From: Anaerolineales bacterium
GTDB lineage: Bacteria > Chloroflexota > Anaerolineae > Anaerolineales > Villigracilaceae
NCBI GenBank assembly: GCA_030680795.1
Contig: JAUXUL010000043.1
Span: 48,617 to 112,616, forward strand
Reading direction: 5' to 3'
DNA: 64,000 bases
Each line of letters begins with the position of its first letter. The first letter of the stretch is position 1. The notes below the pieces were generated by a model that saw only the letters and a list, made by a program, of their open reading frames with translations, did not search any database and had not been told where the DNA came from. The position numbers and the translations under genes are program-made. This document shows, piece by piece, positions 9,703 to 17,814 of the stretch.

Positions 9703-10530
9703 ATGAACATTGATAAACCCCTGCTCAAATCACTTCTCATTATGGCGGATATCATTGAAGCGCGTGACCCATACACGGGCGGTCATGTCTGGCGCGTTTC
9801 ACAGTTTGCCAAACTACTGGCGACCAAAGTTGGATTGCCCGAAGATGAAATTATCAAGATCAGCGTTGCCGCTTACTTGCACGATCTGGGCAAGGTCGGA
9901 ATCCCCGATCATATATTGCAAAAAGCCGAAGCGCTAACCGACGCGGAATACGCCATCGTCAAGACCCACCCATCCATCGGGAGCAGGTTGCTTGGCGGAC
10001 ATCCTCTGGCAGAGATGGTCACCTCCGCGGCAAATGACCATCACGAGCGCCTGGATGGAAAAGGGTATCCGAATGGATTGCGCGGCGAACAGATCTCGCT
10101 GGTTGCGCGGATTGTCAGCATAACGGATGCCTTCGATGCGATGACCAGCACACGCCCATACCGCAAAGGGATGACCGTTGATACTGCTCTATCTATTCTC
10201 GAAAAAGAGTCGGGGACGCAATTCGACGCGAGACTGGTGGATGATATGTGTGAGTTGGGGCGTGCGGGCGATTTGGCTCACATCATTGGGCATAGCGCCA
10301 ACGGAATCCCGATCATCACCTGTCCACATTGCGGACCCGTGATTGCCATTCCCCGCAATACACACAACGGCGAAATCATTTACTGCCGCGCTTGCCATTC
10401 AGAACTTACACTCCATCAAGTCGGAAATACTTTTGAAGCAGAGATGACAGGCATGACCGACGATCCCCGCAACCTGGAACCGCGCGCAAACGAAGATGCA
10501 GTGGAGGATGTGCTGGCAAAAATTAAGTAA
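9703..10530 (+). CDS. HD-GYP domain phosphodiesterase with C-terminal zinc ribbon
   Basis: 275-aa cytoplasmic protein. The HD-GYP domain fills residues 5-185: metal motif HDLGK (H60, D61), HHERLDGKGYPNGL with the GYP triad at 121-123, and TDAFDAMTSTRPYR. Such domains hydrolyse cyclic di-GMP. The tail has two CxxC-like pairs, CPHC (207, 210) and CRAC (228, 231), suggesting a zinc ribbon; I know no assigned role for it. No receiver or sensor domain precedes the HD-GYP part. SD GAGG lies 6-7 nt before the ATG. It is a single gene, convergent with the reductase downstream, with a shared terminator hairpin at 10531-10564. Confidence 0.9.
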   Translation: MNIDKPLLKSLLIMADIIEARDPYTGGHVWRVSQFAKLLATKVGLPEDEIIKISVAAYLHDLGKVGIPDHILQKAEALTDAEYAIVKTHPSIGSRLLGGHPLAEMVTSAANDHHERLDGKGYPNGLRGEQISLVARIVSITDAFDAMTSTRPYRKGMTVDTALSILEKESGTQFDARLVDDMCELGRAGDLAHIIGHSANGIPIITCPHCGPVIAIPRNTHNGEIIYCRACHSELTLHQVGNTFEAEMTGMTDDPRNLEPRANEDAVEDVLAKIK

Positions 10531-10564
10531 AAACGTGCTGCTGAAATATTTCAGCAACACGTTT
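10531..10564. terminator. Bidirectional terminator hairpin
   Basis: AAACGTG-c-TGCTGAAA pairs with TTTCAGCA-a-CACGTTT around a 2-nt loop, immediately after the HD-GYP stop and just before the convergent reductase stop. A-rich and T-rich flanks suit both strands. Confidence 0.75.
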
Positions 10565-10568
10565 GATT

Positions 10569-11816
10569 TCACACTTCCTTGAGATATTCGCGGATTAAGA
10601 GCGCGGCGGTCGCCCCTTCACCTGCCGCGGACGCCACCTGCTTGGTGCTGCCCTGACGGACATCGCCTGCCGCAAAGATGCCTGGTACGCTGGTCTCGAG
10701 GAACATCGGTTCACGTCCGCCAAATGCGGGAATTTTCCGCCCGTCGTGCACCAGATCATGCCCGGTTTGGACAAAACCCCATTGGTTGCGTTCCACACCT
10801 GTTCCCTCTAACAAGCTGGTATTGGGAGTCAAACCGATGAACACAAATACGCCAGCGGGGTGAATGGTTTCGCTCGCGTCAGTCTTACGGTCTTTGATTT
10901 CCACCGCTTTGAGTTTTCCGCCCTCGCCGCTGAAATTTAAAACTTCAGTATTGAACCGCACGTCAATTTGCGGATGGTTGAGCGTCTTTTCCTGAATGAC
11001 CTGACTGGCGATTAATTTGTCGCCGCGCACGAGTAGAGTCACCTTCTCCACAAATTTGACCAGGAAGAGACTCTCTTCCGCCGCGCTATTACCGCCGCCG
11101 ATGACTGCTACCGGCATGCCCTTATAGAACGGTCCGTCACAAGTAGCGCAGAAGTGAATCCCCGCGCCGATAAAATCGTCCTCGCCCGGCGCACCCAGGT
11201 GTTTGTAACGGCTTCCCGTTGCAAATAGAACCGCGCGCGCAGAGTATTCACTGCCATCGGCAGTATCCACGCAATGGTAATTATCGTGGCTGTGGATGCG
11301 AACCACATCCTGCGCTTGTAACATTTCCACGCCAAAGCGCTCCGCCTGCTTGCGGAGTTGAGAAGCAAATTCCGAACCCAGCACGCCCTCTGAAAATCCA
11401 GGCACGTTGTCCAATCGTTCGGTGGCTGCGGCTTGTCCGCCCAGTGCGGCACGCTCGATGACCAGCGTATCAATCCCTTCACGCGCAGTATAAAGTGCGG
11501 CGGTCAACCCGGCAGGTCCGCCACCGACGACGATCAAATCATAATGATGACGTGAAGCGCTGGTTTTCAATCCAAGTTTAGCGGCAATTTCTGCATTCGA
11601 TGGCTCAACCAAAATGGAACCATCCGCAAATTCAATCGTGGGAATGATACGCTTGCCATCGTTCTTCTTCAGCACGTATGCTTCGCCAACTTTATCCTGC
11701 TCGATGTCCACCCAATTGTAGGGGATTTGGTGTTCGCCTAAAAATTGTTTGCTGCGTCGACAGTCCGGACACCAATAGGCGCCATAAATGGTGATGTCAG
11801 CTTTTTGATCGTTCAT
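10569..11816 (-). CDS. Glutaredoxin-thioredoxin reductase fusion
   Basis: 415-aa cytoplasmic flavoprotein. Residues 1-85 form a glutaredoxin-like domain with active site WCPDC (C16, C19) and the cis-Pro region RIIPTIEF. Residues 92-415 form a thioredoxin reductase: FAD motif VVGGGPAGL, NADPH motif IGGGNSAAEE, redox pair CATC (C223, C226), and the C-terminal FAD motif FAAGDVRQGSTKQVASAAGEG. The fused domain probably accepts electrons from the reductase within the same chain. SD AAGGAG upstream of the ATG. Divergent from the DUF3179 lipoprotein. Confidence 0.93.
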   Translation of the reverse strand: MNDQKADITIYGAYWCPDCRRSKQFLGEHQIPYNWVDIEQDKVGEAYVLKKNDGKRIIPTIEFADGSILVEPSNAEIAAKLGLKTSASRHHYDLIVVGGGPAGLTAALYTAREGIDTLVIERAALGGQAAATERLDNVPGFSEGVLGSEFASQLRKQAERFGVEMLQAQDVVRIHSHDNYHCVDTADGSEYSARAVLFATGSRYKHLGAPGEDDFIGAGIHFCATCDGPFYKGMPVAVIGGGNSAAEESLFLVKFVEKVTLLVRGDKLIASQVIQEKTLNHPQIDVRFNTEVLNFSGEGGKLKAVEIKDRKTDASETIHPAGVFVFIGLTPNTSLLEGTGVERNQWGFVQTGHDLVHDGRKIPAFGGREPMFLETSVPGIFAAGDVRQGSTKQVASAAGEGATAALLIREYLKEV

Positions 11817-11961
11817 GAGTGATCTCCTTGTTCAATTCGTATTTCATCTATTTATGGATGACAATATATGCTCTTCTTCTTACGCTTAAATAGAATACTC
11901 GATTCTTCCAACAGGTAAGACTTACGAAGCGGTTTTGCTCTAACCCCATAAAGGAGCCACT

Positions 11962-13155
11962 ATGTTTAGAAAATGGATTTTATGGATTCTCGCGGCGGGC
12001 TGGATTCTTTATGCCTGTGCGCCTTCGCAAACGATTGTTCCTGCATCTCGCTCTGCGTCCCCCGAGCCTGATACTGTTTCGATGACTCCCGCCAACCTTC
12101 CAGCCGAATCTCCCCCGAGCGGCGCCGAGTCTGAATTCAAGACAGACTTCAGCAAACACACTGTTTCGTACAACGAGATTCTTTCGGGAGGTCCCCCCAA
12201 AGATGGGATTCCGCCCATTGACACACCCCAGTTCATCTCTGTGAATGAAGCAAATGGATGGTTGAAAGACCGCGAACCTGTCGTCTTTGTTCAAGTCGGC
12301 AATGACGCCCGCGCCTATCCAATCCAAATCCTGATTTGGCATGAGATTGTCAACGATGTAGTCGGCGGCGAACCGCTTATCGTTTCTTTTTGCCCACTTT
12401 GTAATACAGCCATCGCCTTCAAGCGGACATTCAATGGTCAGGTCTTGGATTTTGGAACAACGGGACGATTGCGTTATAGTAATTTGATCATGTACGACCG
12501 CCAGACCGAAACCTGGTGGCAGCAAGCCACAGGCGATGCGATTGCAGGTGAACATACTGGCGCGCAATTGGAGTTTTATCCCGCCTCCATGATTTCATGG
12601 GCAGACTTCAAAAACTTGTACCCCAATGGCAGTGTGCTTTCACGCGAGACAGGTTTTTCCCGCGACTATGGGAAAAACCCTTACTTCGGTTACGATGATA
12701 TCAATCAATCTCCATTTTTGTATAAAGGCGTAACACCCAATCAACTCCCACCGATGGCGCGCGTGTTGACCGTTGATTTGAAGGATGAAGCGGTTGCATA
12801 TCCTTATGGTATTTTGAGTCAAGCAAACATCATCAATGATACGGTTGGCGGGGAATCCGTCGCGATATTCTGGACAAAAGGAACCGCCTCCGCATTGGAC
12901 ACAAATAATATCCCCGAAGGACGCGATGTCGGCGCGGCAGCGGCATACTCGCGCTTGCTCGATGGTCAAACGCTCACCTTCAATTTTGCCGATGGAAAAA
13001 TTACCGATGAGCAAACAGGCAGTGAATGGAATATTTTTGGTCAGTCAATTTCAGGTGAGTTTAAAGGAAAGCAGCTAACGCCTGTTGTTTCCATCAATCA
13101 CTTCTGGTTTTCATGGGCGGCGTTCAAACCTGATACGAGGGTATATCAACCTTGA
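11962..13155 (+). CDS. DUF3179 lipoprotein
   Basis: 397-aa exported lipoprotein: signal peptide with lipobox LYAC (C19), a Pro/Ser-rich linker, then a DUF3179 domain (about residues 85-395). Family landmarks are ARAYPIQILIWHEIVNDVVGGEPLIVSFCPLCNTAIAF split over the centre and a C-terminal HFWFSWAAFKPD. The CPLC pair may bind metal or be redox-active; no function is established for this family. AAGGAG precedes the ATG by 7 nt. Confidence 0.9.
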   Translation: MFRKWILWILAAGWILYACAPSQTIVPASRSASPEPDTVSMTPANLPAESPPSGAESEFKTDFSKHTVSYNEILSGGPPKDGIPPIDTPQFISVNEANGWLKDREPVVFVQVGNDARAYPIQILIWHEIVNDVVGGEPLIVSFCPLCNTAIAFKRTFNGQVLDFGTTGRLRYSNLIMYDRQTETWWQQATGDAIAGEHTGAQLEFYPASMISWADFKNLYPNGSVLSRETGFSRDYGKNPYFGYDDINQSPFLYKGVTPNQLPPMARVLTVDLKDEAVAYPYGILSQANIINDTVGGESVAIFWTKGTASALDTNNIPEGRDVGAAAAYSRLLDGQTLTFNFADGKITDEQTGSEWNIFGQSISGEFKGKQLTPVVSINHFWFSWAAFKPDTRVYQP

Positions 13156-13307
13156 TGATCTGCGGTATAGCCTTAATCTGTGATTGATCATTGAAACACG
13201 CTGTGCTGGCTACTTGGTTCATCCGCCCAGATTAGTGAAGGAAAATTGTTCTCTCTGTCTCATGAGTGGACATACGTCTCAACTTTAACAAATACCCCAT
13301 AAATTGC

Positions 13308-13336
13308 TTGACAATCTCTATGACCTCGCATAAAAT
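13308..13336 (+). promoter_or_regulatory. Sigma-70-type promoter upstream of candidate ncRNA
   Basis: Perfect -35 TTGACA (13308-13313), 17-bp spacer and -10 TAAAAT (13331-13336). No open reading frame starts within the next 400 bases on this strand, so the promoter seems to serve an untranslated RNA; expected start near 13343. Confidence 0.8.
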
Positions 13337-13342
13337 CCGCCT

Positions 13343-13505
13343 GTCTTTAGAGGAAAAACGCCCTAAAAAGACACAAAAATCAACTTATCGTCAGTAAGCG
13401 AAAAAGTTACGCTCCGCGGGACCGATCCCCGTCGGGACCGCCAAGGTTACTTTTATAACCAATGCGCTTGAATGAAATTGTCATTCAAGCGCATTGGTGT
13501 TTAAT
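13343..13505 (+). ncRNA. Candidate structured small RNA of unknown family
   Basis: About 160 nt bracketed by a strong promoter and an intrinsic-terminator-like hairpin. Predicted by eye: a 5' stem TGTCTTT/AAAGACA closing an inner AGG/CCT pair, a small CTTA/TAAG hairpin, a GC-rich hairpin GCGGGACCGA..TCGGGACCGC, and a GGTTA/TAACC hairpin just before the terminator. No reading frame. It does not match the consensus of 6S, SRP RNA, tmRNA, RNase P, or of the TPP, FMN, SAM, cobalamin, glycine, lysine or c-di-GMP riboswitches as I remember them. The rest of 13156-13751 holds only the promoter of the next gene and no other feature I can see. Confidence 0.55.
13458..13502 (+). terminator. Strong terminator-like hairpin ending the candidate ncRNA
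   Basis: Perfect 18-bp stem (ACCAATGCGCTTGAATGA, 13458-13475, with its complement at 13481-13498), 5-nt loop, followed by GTTTAA, a weak U-tract. It is the strongest hairpin in this gap. Confidence 0.7.
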
Positions 13506-13714
13506 GCCTGCGGGCTCTGAGTGGCAACAGGTATAATACATGTGCCTATCAATCCAATCAAAAGAAACCAGGTCACACGCCCTGGAAATGAAGAGGTCGT
13601 CAGATTTCATTTTGAATATCTCCTCTCTTAATAAGATGAAATAATCATATTGTTTTCCCGCTTCAAATACCATGACCTGTTTGTATTTGAATTTTAATCA
13701 AAAAGAATGTGCGC

Positions 13715-13720
13715 TATAAT
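13715..13720 (+). promoter_or_regulatory. -10 box TATAAT of the PLP-enzyme gene
   Basis: Consensus TATAAT 31 nt before the ATG of the downstream PLP enzyme gene; the matching -35 region is AT-rich and poorly conserved. Confidence 0.5.
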
Positions 13721-13751
13721 TTTGTCCTACAATTAAATTGAGGAGCATCCC

Positions 13752-15218
13752 ATGACAACCATTGACCTGACCATTCAAAAAGACCGCCGCGCCCGCGCCA
13801 TTCAGCGCGCGAAAGAGCGCAATATCATCATCCCCACTTATGCCCAAATGAAAGACCCTTCAAAAATTCCCACAAAGGTTAAGGATGAATTGAAGGGTAT
13901 CGGCCTCTGGGACATTCATCCGCGCAATTTGTTTCGCATCAACTGGCACAATCAACCCGGCGCTTCAGGCGGGACATTTGGCGGGGTCAACTTTCTCGAG
14001 CTTCCATCTTCGCTGACGGGAGTCAAGGCGCGCATACTTGTCGTCGTTGGCAAATGGTTCCCGACGGGCGCGCACAAAGTCGGGGCGGCGTTTAGCTGTC
14101 TCGTACCAAGGCTGGTCACAGGTCAGTTTGACCCGACCAGTCAAAAAGCGGTCTGGCCATCCACAGGCAATTACTGTCGCGGCGGGGCATACGACTCCGC
14201 TTTGCTCGGATGTGAATCCATTGCCATTTTGCCTGAGGGTATGTCCAAGGAAAGATTCGAGTGGCTTGCCAAAGTGGCAGGTGAAACGATCAAGACACCC
14301 GGCTCTGAATCAAATGTAAAAGAGATTTTCGATAAATGCTGGGAGTTAAAAAAATCAGGCCAGGATTTAATGATCTTCAATCAGTTTGAAGAGTTTGGCA
14401 ACTACCTCTGGCATTACGAAGTGACGGGTCACGCGATGGAGGAAGTGCTCAAGAAAATCATGGACAAAAACGACCGTTTCCGCGGCATGGCATCTGCAAC
14501 GGGTTCAGCAGGAACAATTGCCAGCGGCGATTATCTCAAACAGATCTTCCCTGAAAGCAAAATCGTGGCAAGCGAAGCCTTGCAATGCCCCACACTTTTG
14601 GAAAACGGCTTCGGGTCGCATCGTATCGAAGGCATCGGCGATAAGCACGTGCCGTGGATACATAATACAAAGAACACCGATTTTGTCACAGCCATTGACG
14701 ATAATGCCGTGGTCAACATCTCCCGCCTCTTCAATGAAGAAAACGGACGTGCCTATCTCGCAGAAAAAGGTGTTCCCGAATCGATCATCTCCAATCTCGA
14801 TCTGCTTGGCTTCTCTGGCATCTCGAATGTGCTTTCCTGCATCAAAGTCGCCAAGTATTATGAGATGGACGAAAATGATGTGATGATCACCGTCCTCACC
14901 GACTCGATGGAACTCTATCGCTCACGCCTGTATGAAATGCACCAGGAATTCGGCGAATATAGCGAAAACAACGCCGCCGCTGATTTCGCCCGCTACCTGC
15001 ACGGCCAATCCACCGACAACATGCTCGAGTTGACCTATCCCGAACGCCGCCGAGTACACAACCTGAAATACTACACCTGGGTCGAACAGCAAGGCCGCAC
15101 ATACGAAGAGATCCAAAACCAATGGTACGAACCCAATTACTGGACCGATGTTCAAAAGCAAGCCGATGAAATTGACGCGTTGATCGTTGAATTCAACAAG
15201 GAAGTTGGGCTTGGATAG
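13752..15218 (+). CDS. Fold-type II PLP-dependent enzyme (cysteine synthase/TrpB-like family)
   Basis: 488-aa cytoplasmic enzyme. The Schiff-base lysine is K109 in TGAHKVGAAF, the substrate-carboxylate loop is PSTGNYCRGGAY and the phosphate-binding Gly-rich loop is ATGSAGTIASGD. It is longer than cysteine synthase (about 310 aa) because of a C-terminal extension (from about residue 370) rich in Tyr and Glu. Usually annotated only as PLP-dependent beta-subunit-like protein; the reaction (beta-replacement or beta-elimination on an amino acid) is not known to me. SD GAGGAG lies 7 nt before the ATG. Single-gene unit. Confidence 0.85.
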   Translation: MTTIDLTIQKDRRARAIQRAKERNIIIPTYAQMKDPSKIPTKVKDELKGIGLWDIHPRNLFRINWHNQPGASGGTFGGVNFLELPSSLTGVKARILVVVGKWFPTGAHKVGAAFSCLVPRLVTGQFDPTSQKAVWPSTGNYCRGGAYDSALLGCESIAILPEGMSKERFEWLAKVAGETIKTPGSESNVKEIFDKCWELKKSGQDLMIFNQFEEFGNYLWHYEVTGHAMEEVLKKIMDKNDRFRGMASATGSAGTIASGDYLKQIFPESKIVASEALQCPTLLENGFGSHRIEGIGDKHVPWIHNTKNTDFVTAIDDNAVVNISRLFNEENGRAYLAEKGVPESIISNLDLLGFSGISNVLSCIKVAKYYEMDENDVMITVLTDSMELYRSRLYEMHQEFGEYSENNAAADFARYLHGQSTDNMLELTYPERRRVHNLKYYTWVEQQGRTYEEIQNQWYEPNYWTDVQKQADEIDALIVEFNKEVGLG

Positions 15219-15299
15219 GTTTCGATCAGCAAATCGAAAGTCATTTGTGGAAAGTAGAAAGTAGAGGGTAGAATCTATCTGCCACTTTCTATTTTAAAC

Positions 15300-15863
15300 A
15301 TGACTCTCATCCCAACATCTCTTATTCTGGTCTGTCTGCTTCCGACACCGCGGGATATGGAAATCGCGCGGCTTTTGGGATGGTACCGCATCCCGCTTCG
15401 CACAGCGCCCAAAGTTGTGGCCGTTGACTATCTAGCTTTTTACCAACCTTCGGCATTTGGCGAGCGCGGCGGGAAAATTGAATTCGTTGCGCCGGTCCAT
15501 GGGCATGAACTGACTACGAGGGGCGAATTACTGCGTGATGAAATCAATCATCCGCGCGCGAAGGAAGAATATTACAGGATTCAAATAGGCGGGCTTGAAA
15601 AATTACCTCGACCAATTTCCACAGACAAGTGGAAACGATTAACTTTTTTATATTCCACAGGTGAATATTTACTAAATGCAACCACGCTAAATGACCTCGT
15701 AGTAGCTGGTGATGAACGCCAGATACTCTGGCGCTCTTTACGTGAACGTGCCGAAAATCAACAACTTTACATAACAGACCTGCCCGAAGCCGATATCCCG
15801 CCAGAAGCGCTGATGGCATTATTAGGCATTAAAGAACTCCAGGCAGATTATGACGCCTCTTGA
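15300..15863 (+). CDS. Conserved hypothetical protein
   Basis: 187-aa soluble protein, function not recognised. It has no signal peptide beyond a mildly hydrophobic start (LIPTSLILVCLLP). Noticeable segments are PRDMEIARLLGWYRIP, KVVAVDYLAFYQP, EYYRIQIGGLEKLPRPI and a WKRLTFLYSTGEYLL block; the pattern of charged and aromatic residues suggests a small nucleic-acid-associated alpha/beta fold, but this is a guess. No SD is visible before the ATG; the 60 bp upstream hold a short purine-rich repeat (AAAGTAGAAAGTAGA). A terminator follows at 15949. Confidence 0.7.
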   Translation: MTLIPTSLILVCLLPTPRDMEIARLLGWYRIPLRTAPKVVAVDYLAFYQPSAFGERGGKIEFVAPVHGHELTTRGELLRDEINHPRAKEEYYRIQIGGLEKLPRPISTDKWKRLTFLYSTGEYLLNATTLNDLVVAGDERQILWRSLRERAENQQLYITDLPEADIPPEALMALLGIKELQADYDAS

Positions 15864-15948
15864 AAAGTGGCTTGGCAAAATGGGGTATGTTATGCTGTGG
15901 GGCGGTGCCAGGAGTGCAGGTATGTCCTTCGGGAGGGTGACATAATTT

Positions 15949-15975
15949 TGGCCTTTTGAGAAAGCCATGTTTTTT
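15949..15975 (+). terminator. Intrinsic terminator
   Basis: Stem TGGC..TTT/AAA..GCCA (15949-15967) followed by TGTTTTTT. It separates the hypothetical gene from the promoter of the receiver-transposase fusion. Confidence 0.65.
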
Positions 15976-15979
15976 CCCA

Positions 15980-16008
15980 TTGTGCAACTTGATTCAGCCT
16001 GTTATAAG
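15980..16008 (+). promoter_or_regulatory. Promoter that decides the start of the next gene
   Basis: -35 TTGTGC (15980-15985), 17-bp spacer and extended -10 TGT-TATAAG (16003-16008). Transcription should begin near 16014, downstream of the upstream in-frame GTG at 16008, so translation must begin at the ATG at 16026 with a very short leader. Confidence 0.55.
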
Positions 16009-16025
16009 TGATAAACTTCATAAAA

Positions 16026-17666
16026 ATGCCAACGGATATTCTTGTCGTTACCCCCTCTTCCAGTCTTGGAGATACGATCCGTCGCACGTTAGAAGAGACG
16101 GGGCTTTACCGTATCCATGTGGTTAACAAGAAGTCATCTGCTGTTGTACGCGCAGCTGAGGTTGAGGCTCCGGTTGCAATGCTCGATTTCGCTCTTGGCG
16201 AAGACTGGGTAAACGAAATCGGATATGCCCTGCGCACCTTTCGCCCGGGCATAAAGCTCCTCATCCTATGTGATGACAATGCAACTCCTCCTCCCATTAA
16301 TAATTTGCGCCCATGGATCCTCGTCGGTAAGCCATTTAGAATGTCGAATTTTATGACCGCTATTAATCCACCCCAACCCGTACCCACTCCACAAGTCGGC
16401 ACAGCGCCTAACCTGCTCTGGCTCAGTGACGCCACCAAAGCCGCGCAGCACCTCACCCGCCTAACTTTGGAATCTTCCGCTCAAGCCGCTTTGATTACCC
16501 TCAAAAGCGACTTGTGGGCCTACGCTGGCGGCCTTTCCCAGAACGCCGCAAAGGAAGTAGCTCAAACCGTCTCACGCAATTGGGATGCACAAAAAGGTTC
16601 AGACCTTTTGCGATTCATCCGTCTTGAAAGCACAAAAGCCGAGCACATGCTCTACGCCACCCGTCTCACAGACGAGACCGTACTTGCATTTGTTTTTGAT
16701 GCAGAAACCCCCTTCAGCACTATCCGCGCTCAAGCGAGTCAGCTCGCCAACAACTTTGGCAGTGAACAAACTGAATCGTATAAACCTCCCGAACCCGAGC
16801 AACAACCAGATATTGATATTCCCAGCGATTTGGATGAAGGCGACCCGCTGAAAATCGCCTCCATCTCAAACATCCTCACCAACATCCCTTCCCCAAATCC
16901 CGAACCCGCCTCTACCCCTGGCATTGGTCTGCCTGGACGGAAAGAAAAAATTGACCCCAATCGACCACGCATCTCCAAACCGCTTTCAAATGCACCGGTT
17001 TTCAATGGTGAAGAGCCCCCCGCTGTCCAATTGAACAATCTGATTATGACAGACCAGCCTTCAGGTCCGGACATGAGCGCAGATTCCGAAACACCTTTTG
17101 ATGAATTGGATGTCTCCGCGCCACCACGCCCAAGGCAAAGACCTGAAACTCCGGTTACCAAACCTGCCATCGGTGAAACGGATGTAACCCGCGCCAGTTC
17201 AACCACTGAAGCGGCGCGCAATCTTGTTTTGGAACCGATTACAGCGGGCATTTACCATCTCACTTATGCCTGTCTGCTCGTTCCGAGATTTTCAGCGCAT
17301 TACCTTACAGGTGACCTTGCAGAAAATCTTGGCCAATGGCTCCCAAATATTTGTATCGCCTTTGGATGGCGGATGGAATTTTTGGCAGTGCGCCCTGAGT
17401 ATCTGCAATGGGTGGTCGATGTGCAGCCTGACACATCCCCTGCGTATCTCATGGACATTATGCGCCAGCAAACTTCAGATAAAATTTTAAACGAATTTAC
17501 TCGCTTGAAAAAAGAGAACCCCTCGGGTGATTTTTGGGCGCCAGGCTACCTTATAATGGTGGGCACACATCCCCATCCGCCACAACTCGTGCGGGATTAC
17601 ATTCTCCAAACCCGCCAAAGGCAGGGACAGGATTCCACCCCAATCCCGGTGCGTGAGAGCCGGTAA
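16026..17666 (+). CDS. Pseudo-receiver, roadblock/LC7 and inactivated IS200-like transposase fusion
   Basis: 546-aa cytoplasmic protein. Residues 1-112 resemble a response-regulator receiver: D54 (AMLDF) sits exactly at the phospho-acceptor position and K102-P103 (GKPF) matches the conserved Lys-Pro, but the acidic pair near residue 8 is replaced by VVTPS. Residues about 125-245 look like a roadblock/LC7 domain (ALITLKSDLWAYAGGLS, ending AFVFDAETPFSTIRAQA). A Pro/Glu-rich linker follows. Residues 407-535 align along their length with Y1 transposases of IS200/IS605 (YHLTYACLLVPRF, FGWRMEFLAV, FWAPGYLIMVGT, LVRDYI), but the HUH motif is RPEYLQW (456-462, no His) while the tyrosine (Y525) remains. 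It is therefore probably a domesticated DNA- or RNA-binding module. Function unknown. Confidence 0.8.
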   Translation: MPTDILVVTPSSSLGDTIRRTLEETGLYRIHVVNKKSSAVVRAAEVEAPVAMLDFALGEDWVNEIGYALRTFRPGIKLLILCDDNATPPPINNLRPWILVGKPFRMSNFMTAINPPQPVPTPQVGTAPNLLWLSDATKAAQHLTRLTLESSAQAALITLKSDLWAYAGGLSQNAAKEVAQTVSRNWDAQKGSDLLRFIRLESTKAEHMLYATRLTDETVLAFVFDAETPFSTIRAQASQLANNFGSEQTESYKPPEPEQQPDIDIPSDLDEGDPLKIASISNILTNIPSPNPEPASTPGIGLPGRKEKIDPNRPRISKPLSNAPVFNGEEPPAVQLNNLIMTDQPSGPDMSADSETPFDELDVSAPPRPRQRPETPVTKPAIGETDVTRASSTTEAARNLVLEPITAGIYHLTYACLLVPRFSAHYLTGDLAENLGQWLPNICIAFGWRMEFLAVRPEYLQWVVDVQPDTSPAYLMDIMRQQTSDKILNEFTRLKKENPSGDFWAPGYLIMVGTHPHPPQLVRDYILQTRQRQGQDSTPIPVRESR

Positions 17667-17673
17667 TAAATTG

Positions 17674-17710
17674 AAAGCGCAGAGTATAATCAACTCTACG
17701 CTTTATTTTT
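17674..17710 (+). terminator. Intrinsic terminator
   Basis: AAAGCG-c-AGAGT (17674 on) pairs with ACTCT-a-CGCTTT, followed by ATTTTT. It ends the preceding fusion gene and insulates polA. Confidence 0.8.
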
Positions 17711-17814
17711 ACCCGGACTTCGGAAGTCTTCGCGAAGCACCCTGTGGGTTTTGACGACTCTCCAATCTGGGTCAACCAAATTTGACTTCTGAAATCCCTG
17801 GATTCACAAATATC

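Noticed and set aside
13343..13505. Known riboswitch controlling the PLP enzyme gene
   Set aside because: No consensus core I know is present, and 250 nt plus a separate -10 box lie between the terminator and the gene.
13485..13673. 62-aa minus-strand reading frame
   Set aside because: It overlaps the terminator hairpin, has no SD and a composition unlike neighbouring genes.
13156..13751. tRNA or other classical RNA gene in the largest gap
   Set aside because: No cloverleaf with a TTCGA-type T-loop and CCA-ready acceptor stem could be drawn; I recognised no tRNA anywhere in the window.
16026..17666. Active IS200/IS605 insertion sequence
   Set aside because: HUH histidines are missing, the domain is fused behind receiver and roadblock domains, and no IS end hairpins or second ORF (TnpB) are present.
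17782..17814. TTG start of polA
   Set aside because: The ATG at 17815 fits the family N-terminus; the extra 11 residues are not conserved.
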